Source: Pseudomonas sp. ICMP 561
GTDB lineage: Bacteria > Pseudomonadota > Gammaproteobacteria > Pseudomonadales > Pseudomonadaceae
DNA: 64,000 bases
Direction of reading: 5' to 3'
Assembly: GCF_002699985.1 (NCBI RefSeq)
Contig: NZ_LKBT01000045.1
Location: 248,001 to 312,000, forward strand
The notes under the pieces are model-generated. The model was not told the DNA's origin. It worked only from the letters and a program-made list of their open reading frames with translations, and did no database searches. Positions 8,051 to 16,528 of the stretch are shown here, piece by piece. How positions within the stretch are numbered: the stretch's first letter is position 1; each line of letters starts with the position of its first letter. The position numbers and the translations under genes are program-made.

Positions 8051-9379
8051 TTAGTGAAAGAACTCTGCAATCAGCACAGCACCAATGAACGTACCGAAGT
8101 TGGCCAGGAACGACACCAGCACAATGCGCCAGCCCAACAGGCGGAACGCTGGCAGGTCTTTGGCTACCGACAAACCGGCGAACGCCAGCATCGGCGTGAT
8201 CACGGCAAGCATGTTGATCGAACCCACCATCTGCGCGATTTCTGCGGCCCAAGGGCACGCTGGCGAAGTCATGAACATGGCAACCAGAGACACGGTGCAC
8301 ACCGCCGGGATCTTGCGGCGCAGGGCAACACAGATCATTTCGCCAATGAACACCGCCAGGATCATCACTGCGATACCACCGAAGGCCGCTGGCGACAGCG
8401 TCTTGTAGCCGACATAGTTGGCGATCAATGCCAGGGCACCGGCTGCCAGCCAAGCGCTGATCCGACCGCCCCAACCCAGTTCCTTGACCTCAAGGGACAC
8501 CTGGTCATGCTTCAGACCCGTGCTCATCACCGAAGCCTTGGTCGTACGACCGATGATCGGCTCAAGCACACGGTAGCCCCAGACCGCCAGCGGCAAGGAG
8601 ATAAACAGCGTGAAGTAAGTGCCAATGGTCGTGGTGATCAGGTTCGACGCGGCGGCAAGCGCCATGACTTCCTTGGCCACTTCCGGGGTCTGCTGCGCCG
8701 CAATCGCGCCCGCTGCCGCCGCCATCATGCTGCCGGAACCGATGCCTGAGCCCATCGCCAGCGAGTTGGGATGGAAGATCCCGAGGCTGGTAATGAAGCC
8801 TGCAACAACGGCAATGAACAACGCGCCGAACAATGTCCCGGTCAGATACTCGGCCAATACACCGCGACCTTCCGGGGAGTCCATGCCGTAGCGCTCGCCA
8901 ATGATCGCCAGGCTTGGCTCACGACCGACAGAGAACGTCGCACCAATGGCTTCTCGCTTGATACCCAGCATCAGCGCCACTGGCAGACCGAGAATCACGG
9001 TGCCAACAAAGTGGCCAAACTCCTGGAACAACAGCGCCCAGCCTGAAGCAAACACCAGCGGCAAAGAACCGCCGACGACCATGCCCAGTTTGGCGATGAA
9101 CACCAAAAGCGCCGGTTGCAGGATGGAAGCAGAACGCACCTGATCGCCGAGGCTCAGGCCGATCGGGCCCGGCATACGGCGGCTGAAAATGCCGATGCCC
9201 GCGCCGATCAACAGCGCCCAGACCATCGGCAGCAGAACGACTTTGCCAGGGCCGAGGGGAATACTGATCGCACCGATTGCCTCGGCCACCACGAGAATGA
9301 CCGCTGCCCAGATATACAGTTTTACGGTCGATGAAACGGCACGATTTTCGCCCAGCGTCGCAGCGTGAGAATGTTGCAT
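8051..9379 (-). CDS. DUF3100 family polytopic inner-membrane protein
   Basis: 442 residues, hydrophobic throughout, with roughly ten or more predicted membrane segments; the fold and the GSGSMMAAAAG stretch match the uncharacterised DUF3100 family. The longer frame begins at 9472, but ATG 9379 is preferred because GAGGGG precedes it at good spacing and the extra 31 residues are hydrophilic and family-atypical. A transport role is often assumed and would fit uptake of an amide or acid used by the M20/ALDH operon nearby; there is no direct evidence. Monocistronic, ended by the strong hairpin at 7994-8031. Confidence 0.8.
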   Translation of the reverse strand: MQHSHAATLGENRAVSSTVKLYIWAAVILVVAEAIGAISIPLGPGKVVLLPMVWALLIGAGIGIFSRRMPGPIGLSLGDQVRSASILQPALLVFIAKLGMVVGGSLPLVFASGWALLFQEFGHFVGTVILGLPVALMLGIKREAIGATFSVGREPSLAIIGERYGMDSPEGRGVLAEYLTGTLFGALFIAVVAGFITSLGIFHPNSLAMGSGIGSGSMMAAAAGAIAAQQTPEVAKEVMALAAASNLITTTIGTYFTLFISLPLAVWGYRVLEPIIGRTTKASVMSTGLKHDQVSLEVKELGWGGRISAWLAAGALALIANYVGYKTLSPAAFGGIAVMILAVFIGEMICVALRRKIPAVCTVSLVAMFMTSPACPWAAEIAQMVGSINMLAVITPMLAFAGLSVAKDLPAFRLLGWRIVLVSFLANFGTFIGAVLIAEFFH

Positions 9380-9704
9380 GGTTGTCCCCTCACCTGTTGA
9401 CCAATCGTCATGCGACTGGCCAATAGTTGTTGTTTTTTCAGGAGGTGCCGACGGCACCCAGGGCAGATTCAAAAGTCCATGTCAGGCATGGAGACTCGCG
9501 TGCTGCGAGCGGAAAAACTTGATGCTCTCGCCTGCTTTATGACGCCCCTTGTGAGGGTTGCTCCGTCAGCAGATCCGGCCTTTCGCCCCCGGCTGGTGGC
9601 GTCGGGGTGCAGTTCGAGTATGGGTAGGGAGAGGACACGCACCAATATTACAGAATGAATTTATTGTTGCCTAAAAGAGAACACCAAAAGGCTCCTCTAT
9701 CCCT
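9380..9704. other. Gene-free region upstream of the DUF3100 gene
   Basis: About 325 bp without a convincing coding frame. It should hold the promoter for the DUF3100 gene near its left end. I see no RNA gene or clear operator; a REP pair follows it. Confidence 0.5.
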
Positions 9705-9794
9705 TGTTGGAGCGAGGCTTGCCCGCGAACCAGCCGACTCTCTATGCCAGACAAACCGCATTATCGTTCTTCGCGGGCAAGCCTCGCTCCAACA
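9705..9794. repeat. REP pair, TTGGAGCGAGGCTTGCCCGCGAA family
   Basis: Same family as the element at 5309-5399: inverted arms at 9705-9729 and about 9769-9794. Confidence 0.8.
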
Positions 9795-9890
9795 GAGAAT
9801 ACGTTCAATTTGGATGGAGTCGGCACTAGGAGACTCAGCAGACACTTCCCCTCGCCCCCGAATTGCTCGGAGGCGGGTCTCACTCAACCC

Positions 9891-11948
9891 TCAATCCAGC
9901 TGAAAGCGCGACGTGTTATCGCTCAACGCGCGGCTGCCTTTGCTCAACGTATCGGCAGCCTGATTCACAGCCCGCGCACCTTCAAGCAAACGTCCGGCGG
10001 CCTGATCGACCTGCTGAATGTTGCCACTGACTTCGTCGGCCGTGCTGGCCTGCTCTTCAACCGCAGTGGAAATCTGCGCCAGGGTATCGGTAACGCCCTG
10101 CACAGCGCTGGCGATCTCAACCAGACGCTGACCCAGATCAGTTACCGACTGCGCGTCGTTGACCGCCTGACCACATGCCGACTCCATCAAGCCCACCGCC
10201 TGGCTCACTGTGGAGCGCAGGCTATCGACAGTGCTGGCAATTTCCGCTGTAGACACCTGAGTCCGTTGTGACAGGCTGCGAACCTCATCGGCAACCACCG
10301 CAAAACCACGCCCCTGCTCACCCGCTCGCGCCGCTTCGATGGCTGCGTTAAGCGCCAACAGGTTGGTCTGCTCGGCGATACCACGAATCGCATCGACTAC
10401 CGACTGAATCTGTTGCCCTTGCTCACTGACTCGGCCCAACGCCGCAGCGGTGTCCGTCAGGCGTTGATTAAGCTGCTGAATGCTAGTCGTCGTGCGCTGG
10501 CTGTCACGGCTGCTTTCCTCAGCGATCTTGCGGGTCTGCCGGGCGCTGTCGGAAGCCTGCTCACAACTTTTCGCCACGCCTTGTGAAGTTGCCGCCAGCT
10601 CAGTTGCCGCCGCTGCGATCTGGCTGATCTGGTATTGCTGCTCTTCAACTTCATTCAAGGTGCCGCTGGATTGGGTGTTGAGGGTCAACACCGCACTGCC
10701 CAGTTGCTTGGTCTCATGATTCACGCCCAGCAGACTGGTGCGCAACTGCACCACCGCCACGTTCAGTGCCGTGCTGATCGCCGCCAGTTCATCGCGACCT
10801 TGCACTTCAACCTGAACACAGAGATTACCGTCACGCAGCGACTCGGCAAGCGTGGTAATGCCGCGAGCACTGCGACGGATCGAGGCTTGCAGGCAGGCGA
10901 ACAGATACATCGCGGCCAGCAACAAGACGCCAAAGCAGATGCCCATCGGAATGAACTGCATGTTGGATTTCTGGTGGTAATACGCGAGACGGGCGTCCAG
11001 CGACTGCAAAGACTGATTACGCAAGTTCGTCAGATCGTTGAGCAACGCATCGACGCTGCGCTCGTACGCAGGGGCATCAAGCTTGATCGTCGCGCCGAAC
11101 ACTCCGTCATCCAGTACCTTCAACTCGTCAGTGAGCCGTTGCATGGTGGCGTTGTAGTTTTCGGCCCACGGTTTCATTTCGGCAGGAAGCTTGGCCTGCA
11201 GGAAGTCGCCAGTCTTGATCAGTTGATCCCTGGCATCGCTAATCCGCCCGCGCAGCTCACGCATCTGCAAACGGCTTTGCAGGCTGAACTGCCCGGTGAC
11301 CACTGACGTCTGGCCAATACTCGCCATACGACCGATACGCTCGACCAGATCAGGGATTTGCTGGGTCGACATCTGCATCAACAGATACGTCTCCAGCCAT
11401 GGGTCAAGGATCAGGCCGCTGTCCGTCGCAATTTGCTCGCGCAAGGCCTGCACGTTGCCCAAGGCATTGGTGAACCGGTCATAACCATCCGGCCACCAGC
11501 CGACGGTGCGCAGGGAGGCGATGTCCATGCCGGTCACCGAGCCCTTCAGCGTGTCGTAACGCTTGAATGCATCAGCGCTGGCTTCTTCTTTTCTGAGCGA
11601 GGCCCCAAGCGACTCAAGTGCCTGCGCAATACGCGGGCCTGCGGCGTCCATCGCCGTCATCGCGGCTTTGGCGGCGGGCGTCGGCTCCTTCAGAATGTCA
11701 GAGGCCTTCCAGCGCGCAGCATTGTCCCGCTGATGGGAAAGCTCGCTGTCGAGCTGATCCAGTGCCAGCAATTGAGTCACACCCGAGCGCTCGCCCACGA
11801 TCGTCTCGAGTTTGCTGCGATAGTCCTGGCCGATCATCCAGAGGCTGCCCACCAGCGGCAGCATGAACAGAAGAAACAGCATCTGAAACTTACGCGCGAA
11901 GCCAAAACGGCTAAGCATGCGCATACCCGGCGACAAAATACTGTACAT
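9891..11948 (-). CDS. Methyl-accepting chemotaxis protein
   Basis: About 685 residues. A membrane anchor (MLFLLFMLPLVGSLWM) lies near residues 22-40, a large periplasmic region follows, then a second membrane segment at about 325-345, a HAMP domain and the cytoplasmic signalling hairpin with EQTNLLALNAAIEAARAGE. The protein senses a ligand in the periplasm and signals through CheA/CheW to the flagellar motor. The periplasmic part is long and helical. ATG 11948 is chosen over 11972 on local spacing to an AGGT; the start is uncertain. No C-terminal CheR pentapeptide is present. Confidence 0.9.
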   Translation of the reverse strand: MYSILSPGMRMLSRFGFARKFQMLFLLFMLPLVGSLWMIGQDYRSKLETIVGERSGVTQLLALDQLDSELSHQRDNAARWKASDILKEPTPAAKAAMTAMDAAGPRIAQALESLGASLRKEEASADAFKRYDTLKGSVTGMDIASLRTVGWWPDGYDRFTNALGNVQALREQIATDSGLILDPWLETYLLMQMSTQQIPDLVERIGRMASIGQTSVVTGQFSLQSRLQMRELRGRISDARDQLIKTGDFLQAKLPAEMKPWAENYNATMQRLTDELKVLDDGVFGATIKLDAPAYERSVDALLNDLTNLRNQSLQSLDARLAYYHQKSNMQFIPMGICFGVLLLAAMYLFACLQASIRRSARGITTLAESLRDGNLCVQVEVQGRDELAAISTALNVAVVQLRTSLLGVNHETKQLGSAVLTLNTQSSGTLNEVEEQQYQISQIAAAATELAATSQGVAKSCEQASDSARQTRKIAEESSRDSQRTTTSIQQLNQRLTDTAAALGRVSEQGQQIQSVVDAIRGIAEQTNLLALNAAIEAARAGEQGRGFAVVADEVRSLSQRTQVSTAEIASTVDSLRSTVSQAVGLMESACGQAVNDAQSVTDLGQRLVEIASAVQGVTDTLAQISTAVEEQASTADEVSGNIQQVDQAAGRLLEGARAVNQAADTLSKGSRALSDNTSRFQLD

Positions 11949-12242
11949 GACCGACCTACTCCCCCAGAACACCCGGCAGAAACGGCAGGAGCCATTGCAG
12001 ATGTCTTCGAAAAACTACTACCGGCAAAATGCCATGTTATTGATTGGATTACGATAGCCGCCCAGCGCTTCTTGATTGGCGCCATTGCAGAAACCGTCAA
12101 CTTTACGATCACCTAGCAATATTCAGACCGTGTAGGCGATTGCTGTTTTCACCAGTAGGAAGCTTCCCGCTTGGTGGACAGCCGCTACAAAAGTACGTCA
12201 CCAATGGTTACGCTTTATCATTTCCCGGAGGAGAGACCCCAA

Positions 12243-13364
12243 ATGGTCGGCAAACACCCCCAGCTGAGCGTGGCGCCTCAACCCGCCGGAGCCAAACCCA
12301 ATCCTCAGCAAAAACGCTTTAATAGCCTGCTGAAAAAGATCGAAACCCACCGCAGCACGCTGGAAGGCTGGAGCACCGCTGAACAGGCGTACACGCAACT
12401 CTGGGCTGAAGAGTTCACGCCAGCCGTTGAGCAGCTCAGTGCTGTGCAGCTGGAGTTGCTGCGCACGGTGGACGCCGCCAGCTCGCAGATAAAACTCAGC
12501 AAACAAGACCGGGCAACCTTGACTGACATCGTCTGTGGCCTGGTCGAAGACCTCATGGACGAATCGCATCCTGACAGCCAGGAACTCAAGGAGATTTTTG
12601 CCAGGCATTCCGGCGAAGACTTCGACGACGTTCAGCAAGAGGAACTGGCGCACTTCAAAGCGCATATGGAGCATAAGTTTGATCTCGACCTCTCGGACGG
12701 TGATCACATCACCTCTGAACATGAGTTTGTCGAATTCCTGCAAGAGAAACTGTCGAGCTACGCCGATGCCGCCGACCGCGATGAGCAGCTCTCAGAACCG
12801 CCGAAAAAGTCAGCCCATGAACGGCGCAAAGAAGAGGACCAAGCCAAGAGTAGCCAATCCGTACGTGAGGTCTATCGCAAACTCGCCAGCGCCCTCCATC
12901 CCGACCGGGAAACGGACGAACACGAGCGTGCGCGCAAAACCGACCTCATGCAGCGAGTCAACAAGGCCTATGCCGAGAAAGACTTGCTGAGCCTGCTGCA
13001 ACTGCAACTTGAGATCGAACAGATCGACACGGACCATATCAGCAACCTGCCACTGGAACGCATCAAGCACTACAACCGGGTGCTGGCCGAGCAGGTCAAG
13101 GATCTCGAGGAAGAGATCCACGTGCAGAACATGATCTTCAACGGCCGATTCGCCCTCCCTCCGTATGAGACCACCAAGCCCGCGCAGGTCCCACGCAAGT
13201 GCAACAAAGTGCTGAACGAGCTGGATGCCGAGCTTTTCGATATGGAACAGGAGGTCGCCTTCCTGCAAGAGTCGCCGAAAAACATCAAAGTCTGGCTGCG
13301 CGCGCAACGAAATCAGCTTGACGATATGCTGGACTCAGGCCTGCTGGACGATCTTTTTCGCTAA
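12243..13364 (+). CDS. J-domain (DnaJ-like) protein with long helical arms
   Basis: 373 residues. A J domain with intact HPD (219-221, in SALHPDRET) sits in the middle; the N-terminal ~200 and C-terminal ~120 residues are charged and helical with coiled-coil character. There is no G/F or zinc-finger region, so it is a class C J protein that would recruit DnaK to a particular client. ATG 12243 is preferred because GGAGGAGAG lies just before it; ATG 12204 is the alternative. The gene stands alone upstream of tRNA-Met, and its client is unknown. Confidence 0.8.
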   Translation: MVGKHPQLSVAPQPAGAKPNPQQKRFNSLLKKIETHRSTLEGWSTAEQAYTQLWAEEFTPAVEQLSAVQLELLRTVDAASSQIKLSKQDRATLTDIVCGLVEDLMDESHPDSQELKEIFARHSGEDFDDVQQEELAHFKAHMEHKFDLDLSDGDHITSEHEFVEFLQEKLSSYADAADRDEQLSEPPKKSAHERRKEEDQAKSSQSVREVYRKLASALHPDRETDEHERARKTDLMQRVNKAYAEKDLLSLLQLQLEIEQIDTDHISNLPLERIKHYNRVLAEQVKDLEEEIHVQNMIFNGRFALPPYETTKPAQVPRKCNKVLNELDAELFDMEQEVAFLQESPKNIKVWLRAQRNQLDDMLDSGLLDDLFR

Positions 13365-13445
13365 CGGCAACCGGGTTTCGTCCTTGAATAGCGGGGACGA
13401 AACCCTAACCGCTTGATCACACGCATAAATTTTTCAGAACAAGGG

Positions 13446-13474
13446 TTGACACATATCCCTTATCCGCGAATAAT
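13446..13474 (+). promoter_or_regulatory. Sigma-70 promoter of tRNA-Met
   Basis: A perfect -35 TTGACA (13446-13451) and a -10-like AATAAT (13469-13474) are separated by 17 bp and end 11 bp before the tRNA. A GC-rich discriminator follows the -10, as expected for a stringently controlled stable-RNA promoter. Confidence 0.8.
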
Positions 13475-13485
13475 GCGCGCCACTT

Positions 13486-13562
13486 GGCTACATAGCTCAG
13501 TTGGTTAGAGCATAGCATTCATAATGCTGGGGTCCGGGGTTCAAGTCCCTGTGTAGCCACCA
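13486..13562 (+). tRNA. tRNA-Met (anticodon CAT), elongator type
   Basis: 77-nt cloverleaf with encoded CCA. Acceptor stem GGCTACA/TGTAGCC pairs fully; the D arm has GCTCAGTTGGTTAGAGC; the anticodon loop TTCATAA gives CAT; the T arm contains GGTTCAAGT. The fully paired acceptor stem, including G1-C72, indicates the elongator, not the initiator. Confidence 0.95.
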
Positions 13563-13601
13563 AGTACCTGCTTCATGACATCATCGATGCTCATGAAGCA
13601 A

Positions 13602-13634
13602 CAAGAAGCCCGCCTAGTGCGGGCTTTCTTGTTT
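13602..13634 (+). terminator. Rho-independent terminator of tRNA-Met
   Basis: CAAGAAGCCCGC and GCGGGCTTTCTTG form a stem followed by a short T tract, 40 bp after the tRNA. The last 17 bp (TGCGGGCTTTCTTGTTT) recur at 17291-17307. Confidence 0.8.
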
Positions 13635-13833
13635 CTGGGATTGCTCCTTTTTATCACCCAGATACCTTCCCTCCGCCCTCCTTTCTGACACCTGAGCATT
13701 ACTCACTTTTGAGTTAGCTCAAGACTGAATTCAAGATAATTTTTAGAGCATGCTGAGCGCATACCCTTTAAATACGCTGATCTCCGGTATTTTTTTCAAG
13801 ATAACCTTTCTGCCGGTTCGAGATATTTTCTAT

Positions 13834-14250
13834 ATGCCCACGTTTACCCATCAAGACCTTGGTCTTCTCAATCCGTCCTTTGACTCGGACCTTGTCGATG
13901 TATTGAGCGATCTGGAACATCTGCGCCGCCCAAGGCTTGAAGGCGATACGCCGCCGCAGGTGTTCTATCAAATCAAATCGCTTTTCCATGCACTGGAAAG
14001 CCTTGGTTCTGCCCGCATAGAGGGCAATCACACTACTTTGGCGGGCTACATAGATAGCAAGGTAGAAGGCAAGGCTCAGGACACGGACCAACTGCGCGAG
14101 GTTGCCAATATTGAAAAGGCGATGGATTACATTGAGGAGATCATGGCTCCCGGCGCGGCGCTGACGAGCAGACGATTCGAGAGCTACACCCGATGACCGT
14201 AGACGATCTGGTACGTGAGGGCGACAACGCCCGAAGCCTATCGCATGAAG
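13834..14250 (+). pseudogene. Fic-family protein, N-terminal remnant (frameshifted)
   Basis: The first ~105 residues match the N-terminal region of class II Fic proteins, including the inhibitory motif S-A-R-I-E-G (59-64) that normally blocks the AMPylation site. Around 14155 the frame breaks: the continuation DEQTIRELHPMTVDDLVREG is in another frame, and PEAYR a little further on is in the third. The catalytic HPFxxGNGR motif is absent, so no active enzyme can be made. The intact part alone still encodes a ~120-residue frame. The DNA is richer in A and T than the flanking core genes. Confidence 0.75.
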
Positions 14251-14294
14251 GTCTGGTGCATGACGGCTTTGGAATATGACTGGCGGCACACCGG

Positions 14295-14498
14295 TTGAAC
14301 CAAGACAAATTCCACTGCCTTGGCATTCGCCATGGTTATGAACAACTGGGTGTCACTACGAACAGCCTGGCAGGCTATTACAACTCGTTGACGGACCAGA
14401 CCATAACTCAAGACATTTGGATTATTATGCCAAAGGACACAGAGGAAGAAAAACCTGGGGCGGCGGTTTTACTTGCAGATAAACCTTTGGAGATGTGA
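14295..14498 (+). CDS. Hypothetical fragment upstream of an immunity-like gene
   Basis: A 67-codon frame starting at TTG, more likely the tail of a deleted larger gene than a complete one. It ends DKPLEM with its stop overlapping the ATG of the next gene (TGATG), which implies an old translational coupling such as toxin tail to immunity gene. No domain recognised. Confidence 0.3.
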   Translation: MNQDKFHCLGIRHGYEQLGVTTNSLAGYYNSLTDQTITQDIWIIMPKDTEEEKPGAAVLLADKPLEM

Positions 14499-14842
14499 TG
14501 AATAGCTACAGATCAATACACGAATTATTTAAGAATCTTTCCCTGTTAGATTCGGGGGAGTGGATTTATGCAAAGATAGCTACCTGGAAGAGCAATCCAG
14601 AAAATACAGACTTTTACTACATCCCATGCGACTACATCCAAAACCTGGACGATGACGAAATATATCTGGATGAAGAAGACATGGAGATGCCTTTGGCAGT
14701 CAGAGGATTAGAGTTGAGAGGCTGGATGTTGGTGAGCTCGCTGAATTATATAGCCAGCAACAATCCACACAGTGGAAAAGACAGCAAATGGATTGTCGAA
14801 GAGATCAATTACTATAGGGACAATGATACATATAGAACCTAA
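14498..14842 (+). CDS. Small acidic immunity-like protein (DUF7716-like)
   Basis: 114 residues, acidic (LDDDEIYLDEEDMEM), with no signal peptide. The pattern GEWIYAKIATW followed by an acidic strand and RGLELRGWMLVSSL resembles small DUF7716-type proteins found as orphan immunity genes beside polymorphic toxins; this family match is from memory and tentative. GGAG lies 5 bp before ATG 14498; GTG 14495 is the alternative. Its neighbours are broken, so it may be a left-over protective gene. Confidence 0.5.
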   Translation: MNSYRSIHELFKNLSLLDSGEWIYAKIATWKSNPENTDFYYIPCDYIQNLDDDEIYLDEEDMEMPLAVRGLELRGWMLVSSLNYIASNNPHSGKDSKWIVEEINYYRDNDTYRT

Positions 14843-14949
14843 AACTTACAGCGCGGAGCAACAAGAATCTTCCATACTCTCCAGACGAGTGTTTAAAATC
14901 TGGATTCCGATGACACATTTCTTATTTTTGCAACGTTGGAAGAGGCATC

Positions 14950-15180
14950 AAGCTAGAAGCAGATATACCGCAAAATCGAGTTGCCGAATGCTCAACTGCG
15001 CGCCAAGGTTGAGCATACGTTTCGAGTGATCAACCGCCAGCTTGGTGATACGGAAGTACGCTCCCGAGTGTAGCTGAAAAACGCTGCACAGCAGACCCCG
15101 CTGTTTGTTCTTTCCAATCTGCGGGGGTGCGAAAGCGATTACTGAATGCAGGAGAGGTGCGCCTGTAATACGCACAATGA
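14950..15180 (+). mobile_element. IS5-family transposase, C-terminal remnant
   Basis: In one frame the sequence reads AKVEHTFRVINRQLG, then DTEVRSRV, a stop codon, and LKNAAQQTPLFVLSNL. This is the conserved C-terminal block of IS5-type DDE transposases (usual form VEHPFRVIKRQFG with a later NTAQL and LFALSNLW). The N-terminal part, both terminal repeats and the open frame are missing, so it is a dead fragment. Confidence 0.75.
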
Positions 15181-15213
15181 GCGCTGAAAAGCGTTTGTTC
15201 GCAGGGAGGGGGA

Positions 15214-15660
15214 TTATTTTTTCGGTATCGATCTTTCAAGTTGATCACCGATGCAGTGGTCAAGGTTCGGGCCGATATAAATAAATCCGGCAATGACTTT
15301 CGGTATGGTTTTATCTCCCCAGTATAGAGTCCCACTTGCAGATTCCAAGTCATAGATGTGACTTTCTCCGATTAACTCTCCACTGCGGTTGTCATACAAA
15401 CGATAAAAACCTGGGTGGCTCCACGATGGCAACATTTTCGGTGGTATATCGTTATTTGGATCAGGTTTTCTATGAAGTATCATGGGTAGCACCCAGAATG
15501 GCGCAAAGGTTTCAACTCTATAGCACCCATTGGGGCTAATGTGAGCGTGGCCCAACTTTTTGGCTAACCCTTTTTCCCACCACTCCGATGCAGTCCAGAG
15601 ACCGCCTGCAATGGACAGATAAGTGAGAAAAAGAGCCCAGCGACGTGACGTTGGTTTCAT
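15214..15660 (-). CDS. Small membrane-anchored protein, DUF6201-like
   Basis: 148 residues. An N-terminal hydrophobic segment (about 8-24, LFLTYLSIAGGLWTA) suggests a signal anchor, followed by a soluble domain with SPNGCYRVE and FWVLP and, later, HPGFYRLYDNRSGELIGES. This resembles a DUF6201-type family; the name is tentative and the function unknown. Its ATG overlaps by ATGA the end of a decayed paralogue immediately upstream, so the two were once a coupled tandem pair. Confidence 0.6.
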   Translation of the reverse strand: MKPTSRRWALFLTYLSIAGGLWTASEWWEKGLAKKLGHAHISPNGCYRVETFAPFWVLPMILHRKPDPNNDIPPKMLPSWSHPGFYRLYDNRSGELIGESHIYDLESASGTLYWGDKTIPKVIAGFIYIGPNLDHCIGDQLERSIPKK

Positions 15661-16066
15661 TTCGGTTTCTCATGGGTGGGTCGATCACGCATGCAATCAG
15701 GAACGTTCGGGCCTATAGGGATCAGCCCTGAATACAAGAAACCCGGCCTTCCCCCCAGTCCATTCCCCATGCCCCGGATTCACGATCATAAATCTCGGTC
15801 TCTGAAATCAATTTACCGTTTCGATGATCGTACAGTTTGTAAAAACCGGGGCTGCCCCACCAAGAAAACCATTTCAATGATCTAACTCCGTTAAGGTCCG
15901 GTTGTGGGTGGAGGATGTCAGGCAGCACCCAAAAGGGCTTGAAAACTTTCAGTCGATAGCACCCGCCGGGGCTGATTAGCGGGGTTCCTGATCTTTTGGC
16001 TAGCGCTCTTTCCCACCACTCGGAGGCGGTCCATAGACTGCCAGCTACAATGATAAATTATTCGTT
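15658..16066 (-). pseudogene. Decayed paralogue of the DUF6201-like gene
   Basis: The minus strand reads GSLWTASEWWERALAKRSG, then SPGGCYRLKVFKPFWVLP and SPGFYKLYDHRNGKLISE, clearly parallel to the intact gene downstream. The body frame is closed by TAA just upstream of this block with no start; the N-terminal LKTSQKRII lies in another frame. Near 15730 the frame also ends early (CIQG stop), while the expected C-terminus (IPIGPN onward) continues in a different frame to 15658. At least two frameshifts have therefore killed it. Confidence 0.75.
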
Positions 16067-16075
16067 TTTGTGATG

Positions 16076-16528
16076 TTTTCAAGGCCGCATACCTAGATCA
16101 ATAGTGATCAAATTTCTTCCACACTGTGTCCGCCAGAAAATGGGCGAAGCAAAACCTGATTTTCGATTGAATCGACGCTTTTTGAAAGCCTGAAGCGTAG
16201 CAGCCAGATCAAGCCGCATCAGATATAACACCTGTGCTTTGAGAAAATTATGAAACTTAAATACTTCAAGCACACCACACCACCGTGAGTGACCTTGCTT
16301 TAAAAGATAATAAAAAACATGAACACCCAGCTACCAGACAACCGCTGGGCAGATAACTTTGTCAAACCAATTTTGCGGAGTGGCACGCCTCACCCAATAG
16401 TCCGCCTGACAACACATTCAAAAAGCTCGAGACATTTGATTTCTTCAAGCGAAATTACTATTGTACCGCTGCCGAAAATGCAATTCATGACCGCACCCCC
16501 ATTCGTTTTTCACTGGTAGGGATACCCG
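16076..16528. other. AT-rich gene-poor stretch with unassigned frames
   Basis: Two short frames occur here (minus, about 16079-16273; plus, about 16319-16519), and a third plus frame reads NFAEWHASPNSPPDN then TFKKLETFDFFKRNYY across about 16368-16470 with no start. None matches a family I know. The protein-like composition suggests remnants of lost accessory genes. Confidence 0.35.

Noticed and set aside
13486..13562. tRNA-Met as an intact attachment site (att) for an integrase
   Set aside because: No repeat of the tRNA 3' end itself is found downstream and no integrase gene is present; only the terminator end recurs.
16079..16273. 64-codon minus-strand frame in the AT-rich stretch
   Set aside because: Basic and Phe-rich without any recognised motif; cannot be told apart from chance or from a decayed transposase piece.
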